Shown in pieces: positions 8,372 to 16,390 of a DNA stretch of 64,000 nt. How positions within the stretch are numbered: the first letter of the stretch is position 1; each line of letters begins with the position of its first letter. Location of the stretch: positions 1,364,001 through 1,428,000 of the forward strand of contig NZ_OZ061549.1 in NCBI RefSeq assembly GCF_964065165.1, given 5' to 3'. The stretch comes from Levilactobacillus yonginensis. Lineage in GTDB: Bacteria; Bacillota; Bacilli; Lactobacillales; Lactobacillaceae. The notes beneath the pieces were generated by a model that made no database searches, had not been told where the DNA came from, and worked only from the letters and a program-made list of their open reading frames with translations. The translations under genes were made by a program, and so were the position numbers.

Positions 8372-8956
8372 CTAGCCTTGACTTTGCTCATTCTGCCGAG
8401 CAGTCCAGATATGCCAACCAATCACTAAGACGCTGACATCCCCGAGAATCGTACCCAACGCAATCAACCAGCTACCAGCTGAAGTAACCATCAGACTAGA
8501 TGTCAGTGGAATTCGTGCTAATAGGGCTAGCAACGTCGTAATCCACAGGCTCCCCAGGATAGCGGGGAACCAGGAGTTGACGTGCCGTCGCTGATGCCAC
8601 CAGGTCAACCCGGTCACAATCAACGCAAACAATAGGAGTGTGATACTCCCACCAACACGCGTTAAGTAGACCAATCCTACGGCCGGAACTGTCCGTGCCG
8701 CAATCCACATTGCCACCAGTAGCCCAATAATAATGATCAACCAGCCAACAATCCTCCCTCGTGCGGACGCGCGTTGTGTCAACCACAGGCCCAAAGCCAT
8801 GGCAATCACGAACAGGCCATACTGCACGGCCACTAACAAGAGTTGAAACGGAACTGCTGGCAAAATCACACTTGGTAAAATGGTTCCTAACGTAAAAATC
8901 AACAGTGGTACCAAGAGATCCCAGCTCCACCATTGGGGCTTCGTTTGTTTGGTCAC
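8372..8956 (-). CDS. Multi-pass membrane protein, unknown
   Basis: About 194 residues with six hydrophobic segments (for example 'LLVPLLIFTLGTILPSVILP', 'LLLVAVQYGLFVIAMALGLW', 'IVGWLIIIIGLLVAMWIA'). The overall pattern resembles small uncharacterised membrane proteins of Firmicutes; no catalytic or transport motif is seen. The start is taken as GTG at 8956 (VTKQTKPQWW) because AAGGGAG lies 7 nt upstream; the longer frame from ATG at 8992 has no ribosome site. It lies downstream of, and in line with, the crcB pair. Confidence 0.65.
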   Translation of the reverse strand: MTKQTKPQWWSWDLLVPLLIFTLGTILPSVILPAVPFQLLLVAVQYGLFVIAMALGLWLTQRASARGRIVGWLIIIIGLLVAMWIAARTVPAVGLVYLTRVGGSITLLLFALIVTGLTWWHQRRHVNSWFPAILGSLWITTLLALLARIPLTSSLMVTSAGSWLIALGTILGDVSVLVIGWHIWTARQNEQSQG

Positions 8957-9034
8957 AACGTTTGCTCCCTTCTTTTTCTTCAATGTGTTCAATGATAAAG
9001 AAGTTCCAGAGAAAATACCACTGATTTATCGTGA

Positions 9035-9394
9035 TCAGCCGTGGGTAAGCCCCCACCAGAAGCCCGCCGCAGCCAGTAAGCACCCACCTAAGACACTCAA
9101 CAGTAAGTAACCCAGCACTGCACCAAAACGCCGCTGATCAGCCAGCATCACGACCTCATGGCTAAAGGTAGAGAAGGTCGTGAATCCACCGAGAATGCCC
9201 GTCCCCAATAAAACGGCCCAAAGATTACTAGCCCGTAATCCGGTTAAACCGCCTAATAGCAGGCAGCCCACCCAGTTGATGGTTAGAGTAGCCACCGGCC
9301 AATGATTACTATACCAACGTTGAACCAATCGAGTTGTCCCGTAGCGGCCCAGAGCGCCGAGCATGGCCCCTAATCCTGCTAGTGCCGCCATCAT
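9035..9394 (-). CDS. crcB: Fluoride channel subunit CrcB/Fluc (second of pair)
   Basis: 119 residues with four membrane segments. Fluc channels export fluoride passively and work as antiparallel dimers. The signature 'GALGRYGTTRL' near the N terminus and the phenylalanine box 'GFTTFSTFSHEV' near residue 75 are present. Its ATG overlaps the stop of the upstream crcB by 4 nt, so the two are translationally coupled. In species with two adjacent genes the products usually form a heterodimer, each half in opposite orientation. Confidence 0.93.
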   Translation of the reverse strand: MMAALAGLGAMLGALGRYGTTRLVQRWYSNHWPVATLTINWVGCLLLGGLTGLRASNLWAVLLGTGILGGFTTFSTFSHEVVMLADQRRFGAVLGYLLLSVLGGCLLAAAGFWWGLTHG

Positions 9395-9783
9395 CGTTCA
9401 GCCACCGGAAACGTTCCCCACTTACGCGCGCTCCACAGGCCGAACCAGCTACAAGCCAATCCGCCCACCAGGGTCAGCGCCAAGTAGCTCGCCGCGAGGC
9501 CCCATTGTTGCTGTTGCAGTAAGCGAACCACATCGACACTGAAAGTCGAAAACGTGGTGAAAGCCCCGACACCGCCGACACCCAAACCAACGGTAATAGC
9601 GCTCGGCCAATGAGCCGTTACCCGTTTGGCATGCGACAACCAGGCTAATCCCCCACTTCCCATCAAGTTAACCAGGACAGTGGCCCACGGAAATCCAGAC
9701 GTCGGCGGCAAGCTCTGACCAATGAGGTAACGGCCACTGCCACCTAAAAACGCAAAAAGTGCAATCGAAACGATGTTTGCCAA
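9391..9783 (-). CDS. crcB: Fluoride channel subunit CrcB/Fluc (first of pair)
   Basis: 130 residues, four membrane segments, with 'LGGSGRYLIGQ' and the phenylalanine box 'GAFTTFSTFSVDVV'. The start is TTG at 9783: GGAGG lies 8 nt upstream, and the nearby ATG at 9787 is out of frame and only 3 nt from that box. Partner of the crcB at 9035-9394. The leader is only about 30 nt, too short for a fluoride riboswitch, so control must be different or constitutive. Confidence 0.93.
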   Translation of the reverse strand: MANIVSIALFAFLGGSGRYLIGQSLPPTSGFPWATVLVNLMGSGGLAWLSHAKRVTAHWPSAITVGLGVGGVGAFTTFSTFSVDVVRLLQQQQWGLAASYLALTLVGGLACSWFGLWSARKWGTFPVAER

Positions 9784-9813
9784 GCCATTGACCTCCTTGT
9801 AAATGCTTCGCCC

Positions 9814-9822
9814 ATTATAGCA
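9814..9822 (-). promoter_or_regulatory. crcB promoter, extended -10
   Basis: TGC-TATAAT reads on the minus strand about 30 nt before the crcB start. No good -35 box is present because the upstream terminator occupies that space; the extended -10 could compensate. Confidence 0.6.
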
Positions 9823-9845
9823 AAAAAGGCCGCCCCACGGCGACC
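9822..9845 (-). terminator. Terminator of the thioredoxin operon
   Basis: GGTCGCC pairs with GGCGGCC on the minus strand (loop GTGG), followed by TTTTTT. It directly abuts the crcB promoter. Confidence 0.88.
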
Positions 9846-9857
9846 CTTCATCACGTT

Positions 9858-10121
9858 CTAATGCGTTTTAACCACGAGGTCTAAAGCATCTTGGAGTGCT
9901 GCCTGTTGATCTTCATTGAGTTCATCCTCGGCGACACACTGCTTAACGTTCTCCGCAACAACCACGCCCATCATGCGCTCCACCCCGGAACGCACGGCAG
10001 CTAATTGCGTCAAGATATCCTGACACTCCCGTCCCTCGTCGACCATCTTCAGGATTCCCTGAAGTTGGCCATCGGCACGTCGCAAGCGATTTTTCAATTG
10101 ATTAGCGGTCGTTTGCACCAT
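9858..10121 (-). CDS. CsoR/FrmR family sensor-repressor (CstR-like)
   Basis: 87 residues, all-helical DUF156 fold. Copper-sensing CsoR uses Cys-His-Cys; here the residues are Cys33, Asn58 and Cys62 ('RECQDIL' and 'AENVKQC'), so the copper His is replaced. This is the pattern expected for the persulfide-sensing CstR branch, where the two cysteines form the sensor. It overlaps the thioredoxin stop by 1 nt and is co-transcribed with it. The promoter carries the palindrome ATACCCC-AA-GGGGTAT, a G-C tract operator of this family. It probably represses its own operon and may respond to reactive sulfur or disulfide stress; the ligand is inferred. Confidence 0.85.
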   Translation of the reverse strand: MVQTTANQLKNRLRRADGQLQGILKMVDEGRECQDILTQLAAVRSGVERMMGVVVAENVKQCVAEDELNEDQQAALQDALDLVVKTH

Positions 10122-10447
10122 TAGGCTTTCACCTCAGTCAACTTTTCGTCGAGATACTTCTTCAAAGCCGCTTTAGGATGGAACCCCACCACTTTTTCAG
10201 TTGGCATGCCGTTCTTAAAGACGACCATGGAAGGAATGCTCATAATTCCTAATGATTGTGCCAGCTCCTGATTCTGATCAACATCTAGTGAAGCGAACTT
10301 GACCTGGTCACCATATTCTTGATCTAAGGCTTCCAAGACTGGCGTCTGCATCTTACATGGCCCGCACCAATCGGCCCAAAAATCGACAACGGTTACCGCG
10401 GTATCGTCGCCTACGTGTTCAAAGTCCTTACTCGTAATTGCTTGCAT
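10121..10447 (-). CDS. trxA: Thioredoxin
   Basis: 108 residues, full thioredoxin fold. The active site is 'WADWCGPCKMQTP' (Cys28 and Cys31) and the cis-proline loop is 'GIMSIPSMVVF'. It reduces protein disulfides in the cytoplasm using thioredoxin reductase. First gene of a two-gene operon with the CsoR-family repressor, which suggests this is an inducible thioredoxin rather than the housekeeping copy. GAGGGGG lies about 7 nt before the ATG. Confidence 0.95.
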   Translation of the reverse strand: MQAITSKDFEHVGDDTAVTVVDFWADWCGPCKMQTPVLEALDQEYGDQVKFASLDVDQNQELAQSLGIMSIPSMVVFKNGMPTEKVVGFHPKAALKKYLDEKLTEVKA

Positions 10448-10484
10448 GAAAGAATCCCCCTCAAATTTTATTAATGTGGTTAGT

Positions 10485-10500
10485 ATACCCCAAGGGGTAT
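10485..10500. promoter_or_regulatory. CsoR/CstR-type operator over the trxA promoter
   Basis: ATACCCC-AA-GGGGTAT is a palindrome with perfect 7-bp arms. It overlaps the minus-strand -10 box TATACT (10482-10487), 35 nt before the trxA start, so bound repressor would block transcription. G-C tracts flanked by AT match known CsoR/CstR operators. Confidence 0.85.
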
Positions 10501-10526
10501 TAAAAAGCGAGATTTTTGTTTTCAGT

Positions 10527-10543
10527 TAGCCAGCGAGTCAACC
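10527..10543. repeat. 17-nt sequence shared with the flank of the tnpB element
   Basis: TAGCCAGCGAGTCAACC occurs here and at 19698-19714. Both copies lie beyond the 3' end of a minus-strand IS200/IS605-type gene. Confidence 0.5.
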
Positions 10544-10604
10544 CTCTAATATACCAGTCACAGGCACCCTCCTTGGCCAGCTTCAGTAAACCGCAACAAT
10601 CAAG

Positions 10605-11370
10605 CAAATAAAAACCACCCGTTGAACGGGTGGTTTTCTCGAGGGCTATAAGCCCTGGATACTGGCCAGCGTCTCAAGGCGCTGGCTTTTGTGTGTCAAA
10701 GCCAAATTGCGTTTGCCACTTTTGCTGCCGCTTTAAGCGGCGTTTGTATTACTTACCCTGACCCTTGAAGGGGTCTTCATACTCCCGAACGCTGAGTCTA
10801 TCCACCGCCTGATCACTTTTTTCTTGATCACGAATATATTTTTTGATGGTGGCTTCGTTCAAGCCCACCGTGCTCACGTAGTATCCGATTGACCAGAAAT
10901 GTCGATTTCCAAATTTATATTTCAAATTTGCATGCTGGTCAAACATCATCAACGCACTTTTTCCCTTTAAATATCCCATAAAGCTCGACACACTGAGCTT
11001 GGGTGGGATACTTACCAGGAGATGAGCATGATCTGGCATCATATGACCTTCCAAAATCTTGACACCTTTATACTGGCATAAAAGTCGAATATCCTCCTGT
11101 AAGTCACGTCGATATTGATTATAAATCATCTTTCTCCTATTACTTTGGAGTGAATACGATATGGTACTTGCATAACCACTTTGTGTGCGCAAGACTGTTG
11201 AGTTTATTCGCCATTTGAAAAGTCCCCTTTCGATTTAGCAATGTTGGCTTCGACACCTACATTCTAATTCTTATGGAGGGCTTTTTGGTACAACCGATCT
11301 ATTATCCGCCCGCATAGCGGGTGGGTTTTTGTTTCGCACGCTTTAGCGTGCTCAACTGGGCCTAAAGGCA
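10605..11370 (-). mobile_element. IS200/IS605-family element with tnpA only (ends approximate)
   Basis: A broken tnpA gene is flanked by subterminal hairpins, as expected for elements that transpose as single-stranded DNA. Left side: CCACCCGTT/AACGGGTGG at about 10607-10625, then stems GCCAGCG/CGCTGGC and GCCGCTT/AAGCGGC. Right side: CCCGCATAGCGGG and GCACGCTTTAGCGTGC near 11310-11350. Both ends show AAAAACC(C)ACCCG in opposite orientation. No target duplication is expected for this family, so exact ends cannot be fixed. Confidence 0.65.
10749..11214 (-). pseudogene. tnpA: IS200-type Y1 transposase tnpA, frameshifted
   Basis: HUH single-strand transposase. The catalytic 'DHAHLLVSI' (HxH) and the tyrosine of 'IKKYIRDQ' are intact. 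The canonical N terminus reads from ATG at 11214 as MANKLNSLAHTKWLCKYHIV followed by FTPK and then stop codons, while the remainder 'NRRKMIYNQYRRDL' continues in another frame. One extra base in the A/T pair at about 11140-11141 explains this: the expected AAGTATAGG has become AAGTAATAGG. A 147-residue frame starting downstream at 11192 has a non-homologous N terminus and is unlikely to be functional. Either a recent inactivation or a sequencing error. Confidence 0.85.
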
Positions 11371-11375
11371 CTACC

Positions 11376-11408
11376 AAAAAAACGAGGTGCGACCTTCGTC
11401 TCACCCCG
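11376..11408 (-). terminator. nox terminator
   Basis: CGGGGTGAGAC pairs with GTCGCACCTCG on the minus strand (loop GAAG), followed by seven T. It lies 20 nt behind the nox stop. Confidence 0.9.
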
Positions 11409-11429
11409 CTTCCAATTCAAGTCTTTAAA

Positions 11430-12836
11430 TTAATCTTCAGAAAGTTCAGGATCTGGATCCATCCCAGCAGTTAACCGCGGATTGTTGTGGCCCCGCTTGG
11501 TTTCCTTTTCCACTGCCTGTTGCGCCACGATGTTAAGGAAATTAAACGGATCATCAAAGTTCGGGTTGAACAGCATGTCCACAAAGGCCAGGTCATCAAT
11601 CGTGTTCCGGTTTTGGATAGCAATTGAAATGGCATTAGCCGATTGGGCAACTTCATGCTTACTGAGGAACTGGGCTCCTAGAATCCGTCGGTTCTTCCGG
11701 TTGTAGACCAAGTTGATGGTTAAATCATCCGTAGATGGCATATAACTTGGCCGCCAAGTCCCTTGGAAGGTTACCTGATCAGCGTCAAATCCCGCTGCCA
11801 ATGCATGGTCGATGGTTAACCCAGTTGAGGCTAACGTCCGACCGAAGATCTGCATCGCAGACGTGGCTTGCGTTCCCATATATTTCTGGATGTCACCAAA
11901 AACATTAATCCCGGCAAGCATCCCTTGACGCACAGCGTTAGTAGCGAGTGGCGTGTACGCTGGCTTCCCCGTAGGGTTAAAGTTAACAACACTAGCGTCC
12001 CCACAAGCAAAAATGTCTGGGTTGGATGTCTGAACGTAGTCATTAATGATGATGGCCCCGTGCTTGTCCATGTCCACTTGTCCTCGTAAGAGCTCAGTGT
12101 TAGGGACAAAACCGGTACATACAACCGCTAGGTCAGCCGTAAATTCACCATTTGTCGTTTCAATGACTAACTCGCCATCGTCATTCCCAGTGAAGGACGT
12201 TACCCGCCGATTCAATAGCACCTCCACCCCATTATCCTTTAACAGACTGACAATGTGGTCAGATAATTCTTTATCGACGTAGTGGTTTAAGATGATGTCC
12301 CGTGATTGGATCAATTGAACATCATGCCCGGTCCGAGCGTAGCTTTCAGCAAGTTCCGTTCCAATATAACCAGCACCAATGATGGCAATCCTTTTGTTGC
12401 CCTTAGCAGCGGCATCAATTGCTACCGCCTGTTCGTAGTTCTTGCAAAGCATAACCTTATCTTCATCGATCCCAAAGATCGGTGGCACGGTCACCGTAGA
12501 GCCCGTTGCCATAATTAATTTATCATAAGTATCAGTAGTCAATTCGCCAGAATCCATATCAATGACATCAAGCGACTTGTTTTCTGAATCGATCTTAACG
12601 ACGTTGTGCCGCGTTAAAACCTTAGCACCCGCTTCCGCCAGTTGTTCTGGTGAAGAATAAAACATGTCCTCCAAGTGCTTGACTTGTCCGTCTAAGAACA
12701 GAGAAATACTGCAAGACAAGAACGAAACGTTCGTGTGTCGTTCGTAAATGGTCACATCTGTATCTGGATGGTCACGCAAAATTTGTAGCGCGGCGTTAGT
12801 GCCAGCGTGTGTACTCCCAACAATGATGACTTTCAT
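11430..12836 (-). CDS. nox: Water-forming NADH oxidase / CoA-disulfide reductase family
   Basis: 468 residues. Nox-2 enzymes reduce O2 to water with two NADH, regenerating NAD+ and removing oxygen. The FAD site 'MKVIIVGSTHAGTNAA' at the N terminus, the redox cysteine in 'SFLSCSISLFLDG' (near residue 42), the NADH site 'IAIIGAGYIGTELAESYA', and the second FAD motif 'DIFACGDASVV' are all clear. The C-terminal dimerisation domain is complete. A TAGGAGGG box precedes the ATG. It is a single gene. The related CoA-disulfide reductases share the same motifs, but in lactobacilli Nox-2 is the usual identity. Confidence 0.9.
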   Translation of the reverse strand: MKVIIVGSTHAGTNAALQILRDHPDTDVTIYERHTNVSFLSCSISLFLDGQVKHLEDMFYSSPEQLAEAGAKVLTRHNVVKIDSENKSLDVIDMDSGELTTDTYDKLIMATGSTVTVPPIFGIDEDKVMLCKNYEQAVAIDAAAKGNKRIAIIGAGYIGTELAESYARTGHDVQLIQSRDIILNHYVDKELSDHIVSLLKDNGVEVLLNRRVTSFTGNDDGELVIETTNGEFTADLAVVCTGFVPNTELLRGQVDMDKHGAIIINDYVQTSNPDIFACGDASVVNFNPTGKPAYTPLATNAVRQGMLAGINVFGDIQKYMGTQATSAMQIFGRTLASTGLTIDHALAAGFDADQVTFQGTWRPSYMPSTDDLTINLVYNRKNRRILGAQFLSKHEVAQSANAISIAIQNRNTIDDLAFVDMLFNPNFDDPFNFLNIVAQQAVEKETKRGHNNPRLTAGMDPDPELSED

Positions 12837-13306
12837 GTTTACCCTCCTACGTGAAAAACGATTCTGAATTAAGTCTACTTGAAAGTTAGCGAAAGATAAA
12901 TGACTTCGTCTTGGAAAAACGATGATTTAGCCCCAAAACCTCACACATCGTCAAGATTGACGGAATTATGTGCTCTTTGCACACTTATTTCCCACTAAAA
13001 TTCACATAATCATTACATAAATAATCGCTTAAAAAACCGTCATAATCACGTCGAGAGCATTTTCAACCTAACTTTAAAATTCACTTAGTTTGTTCAGTTA
13101 CTCAGCTAATGTCGACACCATAATCCGTATACCCCAATGAAAGACTAATGGTTAATCGGCAACGGGTTAAACTGTCAGAAAGCCCGATACCGTTAGGAAT
13201 ACCGGGGGATTAAGCTTTCCCCTATCACCTGCTAACCTGATTGGGACGATGAACTGACTTGGGGTGCTCAACTACTAGCCATTTTTCGGAAATAGTCACA
13301 TTTTGG
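12837..13306. other. Intergenic region upstream of nox
   Basis: About 470 nt that holds the minus-strand nox promoter and no coding frame. A small hairpin GGGGGATTAAGCTTTCCCC near 13203-13221 is the only structure I see. Confidence 0.35.
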
Positions 13307-13335
13307 TTGCAGTGTTTTTCAGAACTGACTATGAT
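13307..13335 (+). promoter_or_regulatory. Candidate promoter with inverted repeat
   Basis: TTGCAG, a 17-nt spacer and TATGAT. The -10 is covered by an 11-bp inverted repeat, GAACTGACTAT (13322-13332) with ATAGTTAGTTC (13340-13350), one mismatch, which looks like an operator. The string CTATGATATCGAT recurs at 14447. Confidence 0.45.
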
Positions 13336-13341
13336 ATCGAT

Positions 13342-13490
13342 AGTTAGTTCGTGATACGTTCTGACCTTAAGCACTGTGATAGATGATAGGAATCACTGTC
13401 TATAGATGCACTCCCCCCAAAACAAGTGATTTATTAACAGATTCCTAATATTGGCCCTAAGTAATCCGCATGTTACTTAGGGCTTTTTTA
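13342..13490 (+). ncRNA. Candidate small RNA on the plus strand
   Basis: About 150 nt between the candidate promoter and a strong plus-strand terminator, with no plus-strand gene in between. A 20-codon frame (ATG at about 13384) has no ribosome site. Function unknown. Confidence 0.35.
13454..13489 (+). terminator. Plus-strand terminator
   Basis: GCCCTAAGTAA pairs perfectly with TTACTTAGGGC, followed by six T. The T-run is on the plus strand only, so it ends a plus-strand transcript, although the nearest genes are on the minus strand. Confidence 0.85.
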
Positions 13491-13500
13491 TTGTCTAATT

Positions 13501-14139
13501 TTAGGCGCGGTGGATCCGCAAATAGTGCCAGCCTTGCCGAACTAAGAATGGAACTGCCAGCAGAATCAGAAACAACCAGGTGAAGTTTTGTTGAATGAAG
13601 GGCGTGTTTCCAAAGAAATAGCCAACCGCCGAACAGCTAAAAACCCAGATGAAGCTTCCCGCCAGATTTAGAGCCCGAAATTGCCGCCAATTCATGTCAG
13701 TCGTGCCAGCAATAATGGGAACAAACAGGCCGACAAACGGAATAAACCGGCCAATCAACAAGGTTTGATCCTGATTACGATTGAAAACCGCCGTAGCCTG
13801 TGCGACCTTCTGCTCGGGTAGCTTACTGATGAGGCGTTCCTGCAGGTCACCCCATCGCAACGTCGTCAGATACTTGACCGCTGATCCAGCCGTAGCCGCC
13901 AACGTAAACATCAGAACGAGCCACCAGATGTTGAGCTGTGACTGGGGACTCGCCGCAATTGATCCGACCATGAATAAGAGCGATTGCCCAGGAATAAACG
14001 AGAAAATCAACATCCCTGATTCCAGAAAAATTAAAAAGAAGAGCACTGGATAAATACCAGTTCCCAGTTGATTCGTTAATGGAACCAACACGGTTAGGGG
14101 ATGCCAAATCACATCCCAAACCATCGTCACCAGACTCAT
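13501..14139 (-). CDS. DedA family membrane protein
   Basis: 212 residues with about five hydrophobic segments. The DedA/SNARE-associated domain shows 'YPVLFFLIFLESGMLIFSFIPG', 'GSAVKYLTTLRWGD', 'FNRNQDQTLLIGRFIPFVGLFVPIIAG' and 'FIWVFSCSAVGYFFG'. The FxGRFIPxVR-like block, with Leu-Phe in place of the usual Arg, is the family core. DedA proteins act as lipid scramblases or flippases for undecaprenyl phosphate or phospholipids and support membrane homeostasis. AGGAGG lies 7 nt before the ATG. It stands alone. Confidence 0.88.
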   Translation of the reverse strand: MSLVTMVWDVIWHPLTVLVPLTNQLGTGIYPVLFFLIFLESGMLIFSFIPGQSLLFMVGSIAASPQSQLNIWWLVLMFTLAATAGSAVKYLTTLRWGDLQERLISKLPEQKVAQATAVFNRNQDQTLLIGRFIPFVGLFVPIIAGTTDMNWRQFRALNLAGSFIWVFSCSAVGYFFGNTPFIQQNFTWLFLILLAVPFLVRQGWHYLRIHRA

Positions 14140-14770
14140 ACGATCCTCCTAACTGCTCTCATTTTGTAAGGGGCAGTTTTGCTTGAATGTCCTCAATTAT
14201 ACGCTGACTTCGTGAAATACAAAGGTGGCTGTCCACCGTTTCTAGCTTGAGATTCTAATTCCCACTAATATTTAGGATTTTCAACAAGCCGGCCAACACT
14301 CGTCGAGCTTGACGTCTCCTGGTTCTACCCTATAAACAATTAACAGGTACTCGACAATCGCTTTTTGGGAAATATAAGTTATTTATCCCGAACGCCTTTA
14401 AATAATGTGCCTACTTCTAGCAACTCAAATCAGTGCCTGGGTGCTGCTATGATATCGATTACCACCTAGCCACTCCCCCTGAAGTGTCGCCATTGGCCGG
14501 CTTTACGTTGCCGAACCCAACACATGGACCGGTAGCATCCGCCATTACCAATCGGACCCACTGACCAAGTAACTAAAAACACCGGTCTTATCAGGTTCCT
14601 AGCCCTATTTACCACTGGAAATACTTCTGATTTTGCTGAACTAGCACCTGATATCTTACGTAAAAAGCCGTTGACGATCCTCATCGTCAGCGGTCTTTGG
14701 CGTTATTAGTAAATTTATGAAACCAATCAATTGCACCTAATCAGGCTAGGGGTTACACTACAAGCAAGTT
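14140..14770. other. Intergenic region with a hairpin
   Basis: About 630 nt without a convincing gene. A 10-bp stem near 14664-14690 (TTGACGAT with ATCGTCAG, loop CCTC) is followed by TCTTT on the plus strand and could be a weak terminator. CTATGATATCGAT at 14447 repeats the -10 region at 13329. Confidence 0.35.
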
Positions 14771-14907
14771 AGTAACAACGAGTGTTACTGACGAGGTTGT
14801 ACCAAATTCTTAATACTCTTTTACGAGCAGCACTTAGCACTCCCCCAAAGTTTCTATATTCTGCTCGTATCCCCCCTCAAGCCACGACGAGAATCGTGGC
14901 TTTTTTT
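14771..14907 (+). ncRNA. Candidate structured small RNA ending in a terminator
   Basis: Three hairpins in a row on the plus strand: AGTAAC/GTTACT (14771-14789), TACGAGCAG/CTGCTCGTA (14822-14869, perfect), and the terminator AAGCCACGA/TCGTGGCTT with seven T (14879-14907). No plus-strand gene feeds this terminator. The nearest gene, degV, is on the other strand. No clear promoter was found. Confidence 0.35.
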
Positions 14908-14914
14908 GTTGGCA

Positions 14915-15769
14915 TCAATCCAGGACTTGAACGCCGACACCGATCAAGCCTGGCCCCGTATGGACTCCTAAGGCTGGTGAGACGTCACCGGCATACCACT
15001 GTTCGACGTTAGGATGCGCTTCTTTCAGTTTTGTCAGCACCCGTTCCCTGAGGTCGGGATCAGCCCCGTCACACACGGCAATGTTGACGCGCTTGGCGTC
15101 CCCCACGGCATCATTGACTAACGCCAGTAATTTAGTCAACGTTTTCTTCTCACCACGAACCTTGGCAATTGGGTAATAGATACCCTCACTATCACATGAA
15201 ATGATTGGTTTGACATTCAACAAGGTCCCTGTCATCCCAGCCACCTTCCCAATCCGGCCACCAGCCTGGAGATACTTCAGTGATGGCACGTAAAAGAAGA
15301 CTTTGGTCTGTTTGGTAACACGTTCAACCTCAGTGACGATCTGGTCAAAGGTCAACCCCTGAGCACGTAATCTGGACGCATAAATCGCCGCAAATCCGCT
15401 TCCAATACCAACACTACAGGTATTGATCACATGGACCTTCAGCGGTGAATCCTGTGCTAATAACTGGGTCTCCTGAAAGGTCCCGGACAGAGCCGCTGAA
15501 ATTGTCACAGCAATCACGTGGGTGTAGCCTGAAGCTTGAATTCGTTCCAAAGCTTCTACAATTCGCTTACCCGTAGGACTAGCCGTTGAAGCCTTCTCAG
15601 TTGCCTGACGACGATAAAATTCTGTTGGCGTAATAGTCAACCGGTCTTCGTAGACGTGATCCCGAAAAATCACGTTCATGGGCATCAGTGCCATATCCGC
15701 AGCCTCCAGGACGGCGGTCGGAACGTCAGAACATGAGTCCACTAAAATAGCAATCTTTTCTGGTTGCAT
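14915..15769 (-). CDS. degV: DegV family fatty-acid-binding protein
   Basis: 284 residues. DegV (FakB-like) proteins bind a fatty acid and present it to the FakA kinase. The N-terminal 'IAILVDSCSDVP' and 'MALMPMNVIF', the family block 'ASTASPTGKRIVEALERI', 'HVIAVTISAALSGTFQ' and the C-terminal 'VHTGPGLIGVGV' are all present, with the Ser and His/Gly-Pro-Gly contacts to the carboxyl group. Single gene. Several DegV paralogues usually exist per genome, so the exact fatty-acid preference cannot be told. Confidence 0.92.
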   Translation of the reverse strand: MQPEKIAILVDSCSDVPTAVLEAADMALMPMNVIFRDHVYEDRLTITPTEFYRRQATEKASTASPTGKRIVEALERIQASGYTHVIAVTISAALSGTFQETQLLAQDSPLKVHVINTCSVGIGSGFAAIYASRLRAQGLTFDQIVTEVERVTKQTKVFFYVPSLKYLQAGGRIGKVAGMTGTLLNVKPIISCDSEGIYYPIAKVRGEKKTLTKLLALVNDAVGDAKRVNIAVCDGADPDLRERVLTKLKEAHPNVEQWYAGDVSPALGVHTGPGLIGVGVQVLD

Positions 15770-16390
15770 GGGGGTTACCTCGTTTCTCCTAGTATCAGGT
15801 TCTCATAATAAATGTCATTATAACGCAATCACCTAGTTTTGGGAACTAGATGTGCTATCGTTTGTAACTTATCACGTCGTAACAGAGGTTTCTAACTTGC
15901 CTTTTAAGCTTTACTGATACCACTCCTAGTGGCTATTACTGATGATGCCTAATCACGATTAAAAAAATTTTTTTAACCGGTTAATTAACTCGGCACTAAT
16001 AGTTAAATTAGCTTACCTGCCTGAAAAAAAAGCAGTCATTAATGACCTATTTTTTGTATAGGATTTCACACACTTTGCCGGGGCAAGCATGAAAACGGCA
16101 CCAGTCTAAAAATTTAGTTAAGACTGCTACCAATAGGTTCTAGCAAATAAATCGTTACTTGAATATAAAATCTTTTTTGGCTCACCAAAATTAATTCCCG
16201 TCATGGTTGACATTGCGGCCAAATAGCCTATACTTACGGGTGGAATTAAAGCGCGTCATTAGAGTTAGTTTCGTTAATTTTGCCATTATTCGCACCATTT
16301 ACGCCACGCTGACGCTGACTCGCGTTTACCAGGAAAGGCAGAAGTCAATCGACTACCTGAATTTCTAAGCCAATAGAAAAGAGGGATTTT
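15770..16390. other. Intergenic region upstream of mntH
   Basis: 620 nt. It holds a perfect 12-bp palindrome TTAACCGGTTAA at 15973-15984, a hairpin with GTCATTAATGAC near 16034, and AT-rich promoter-like DNA. No coding frame. Regulatory sites for the manganese gene would be expected here, but I cannot name one. Confidence 0.4.

Noticed and set aside
9784..9830. Fluoride riboswitch before crcB
   Set aside because: The leader is about 30 nt and is preceded directly by a terminator, too short for the aptamer.
10749..11192. 147-residue transposase frame as an intact tnpA
   Set aside because: Its first 20 residues do not match the family, while the true N terminus lies in another frame from 11214. 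Treated as a frameshifted pseudogene.
14466..14684. 72-residue minus-strand frame
   Set aside because: No ribosome site, no recognisable pattern, and the start lies inside a hairpin.
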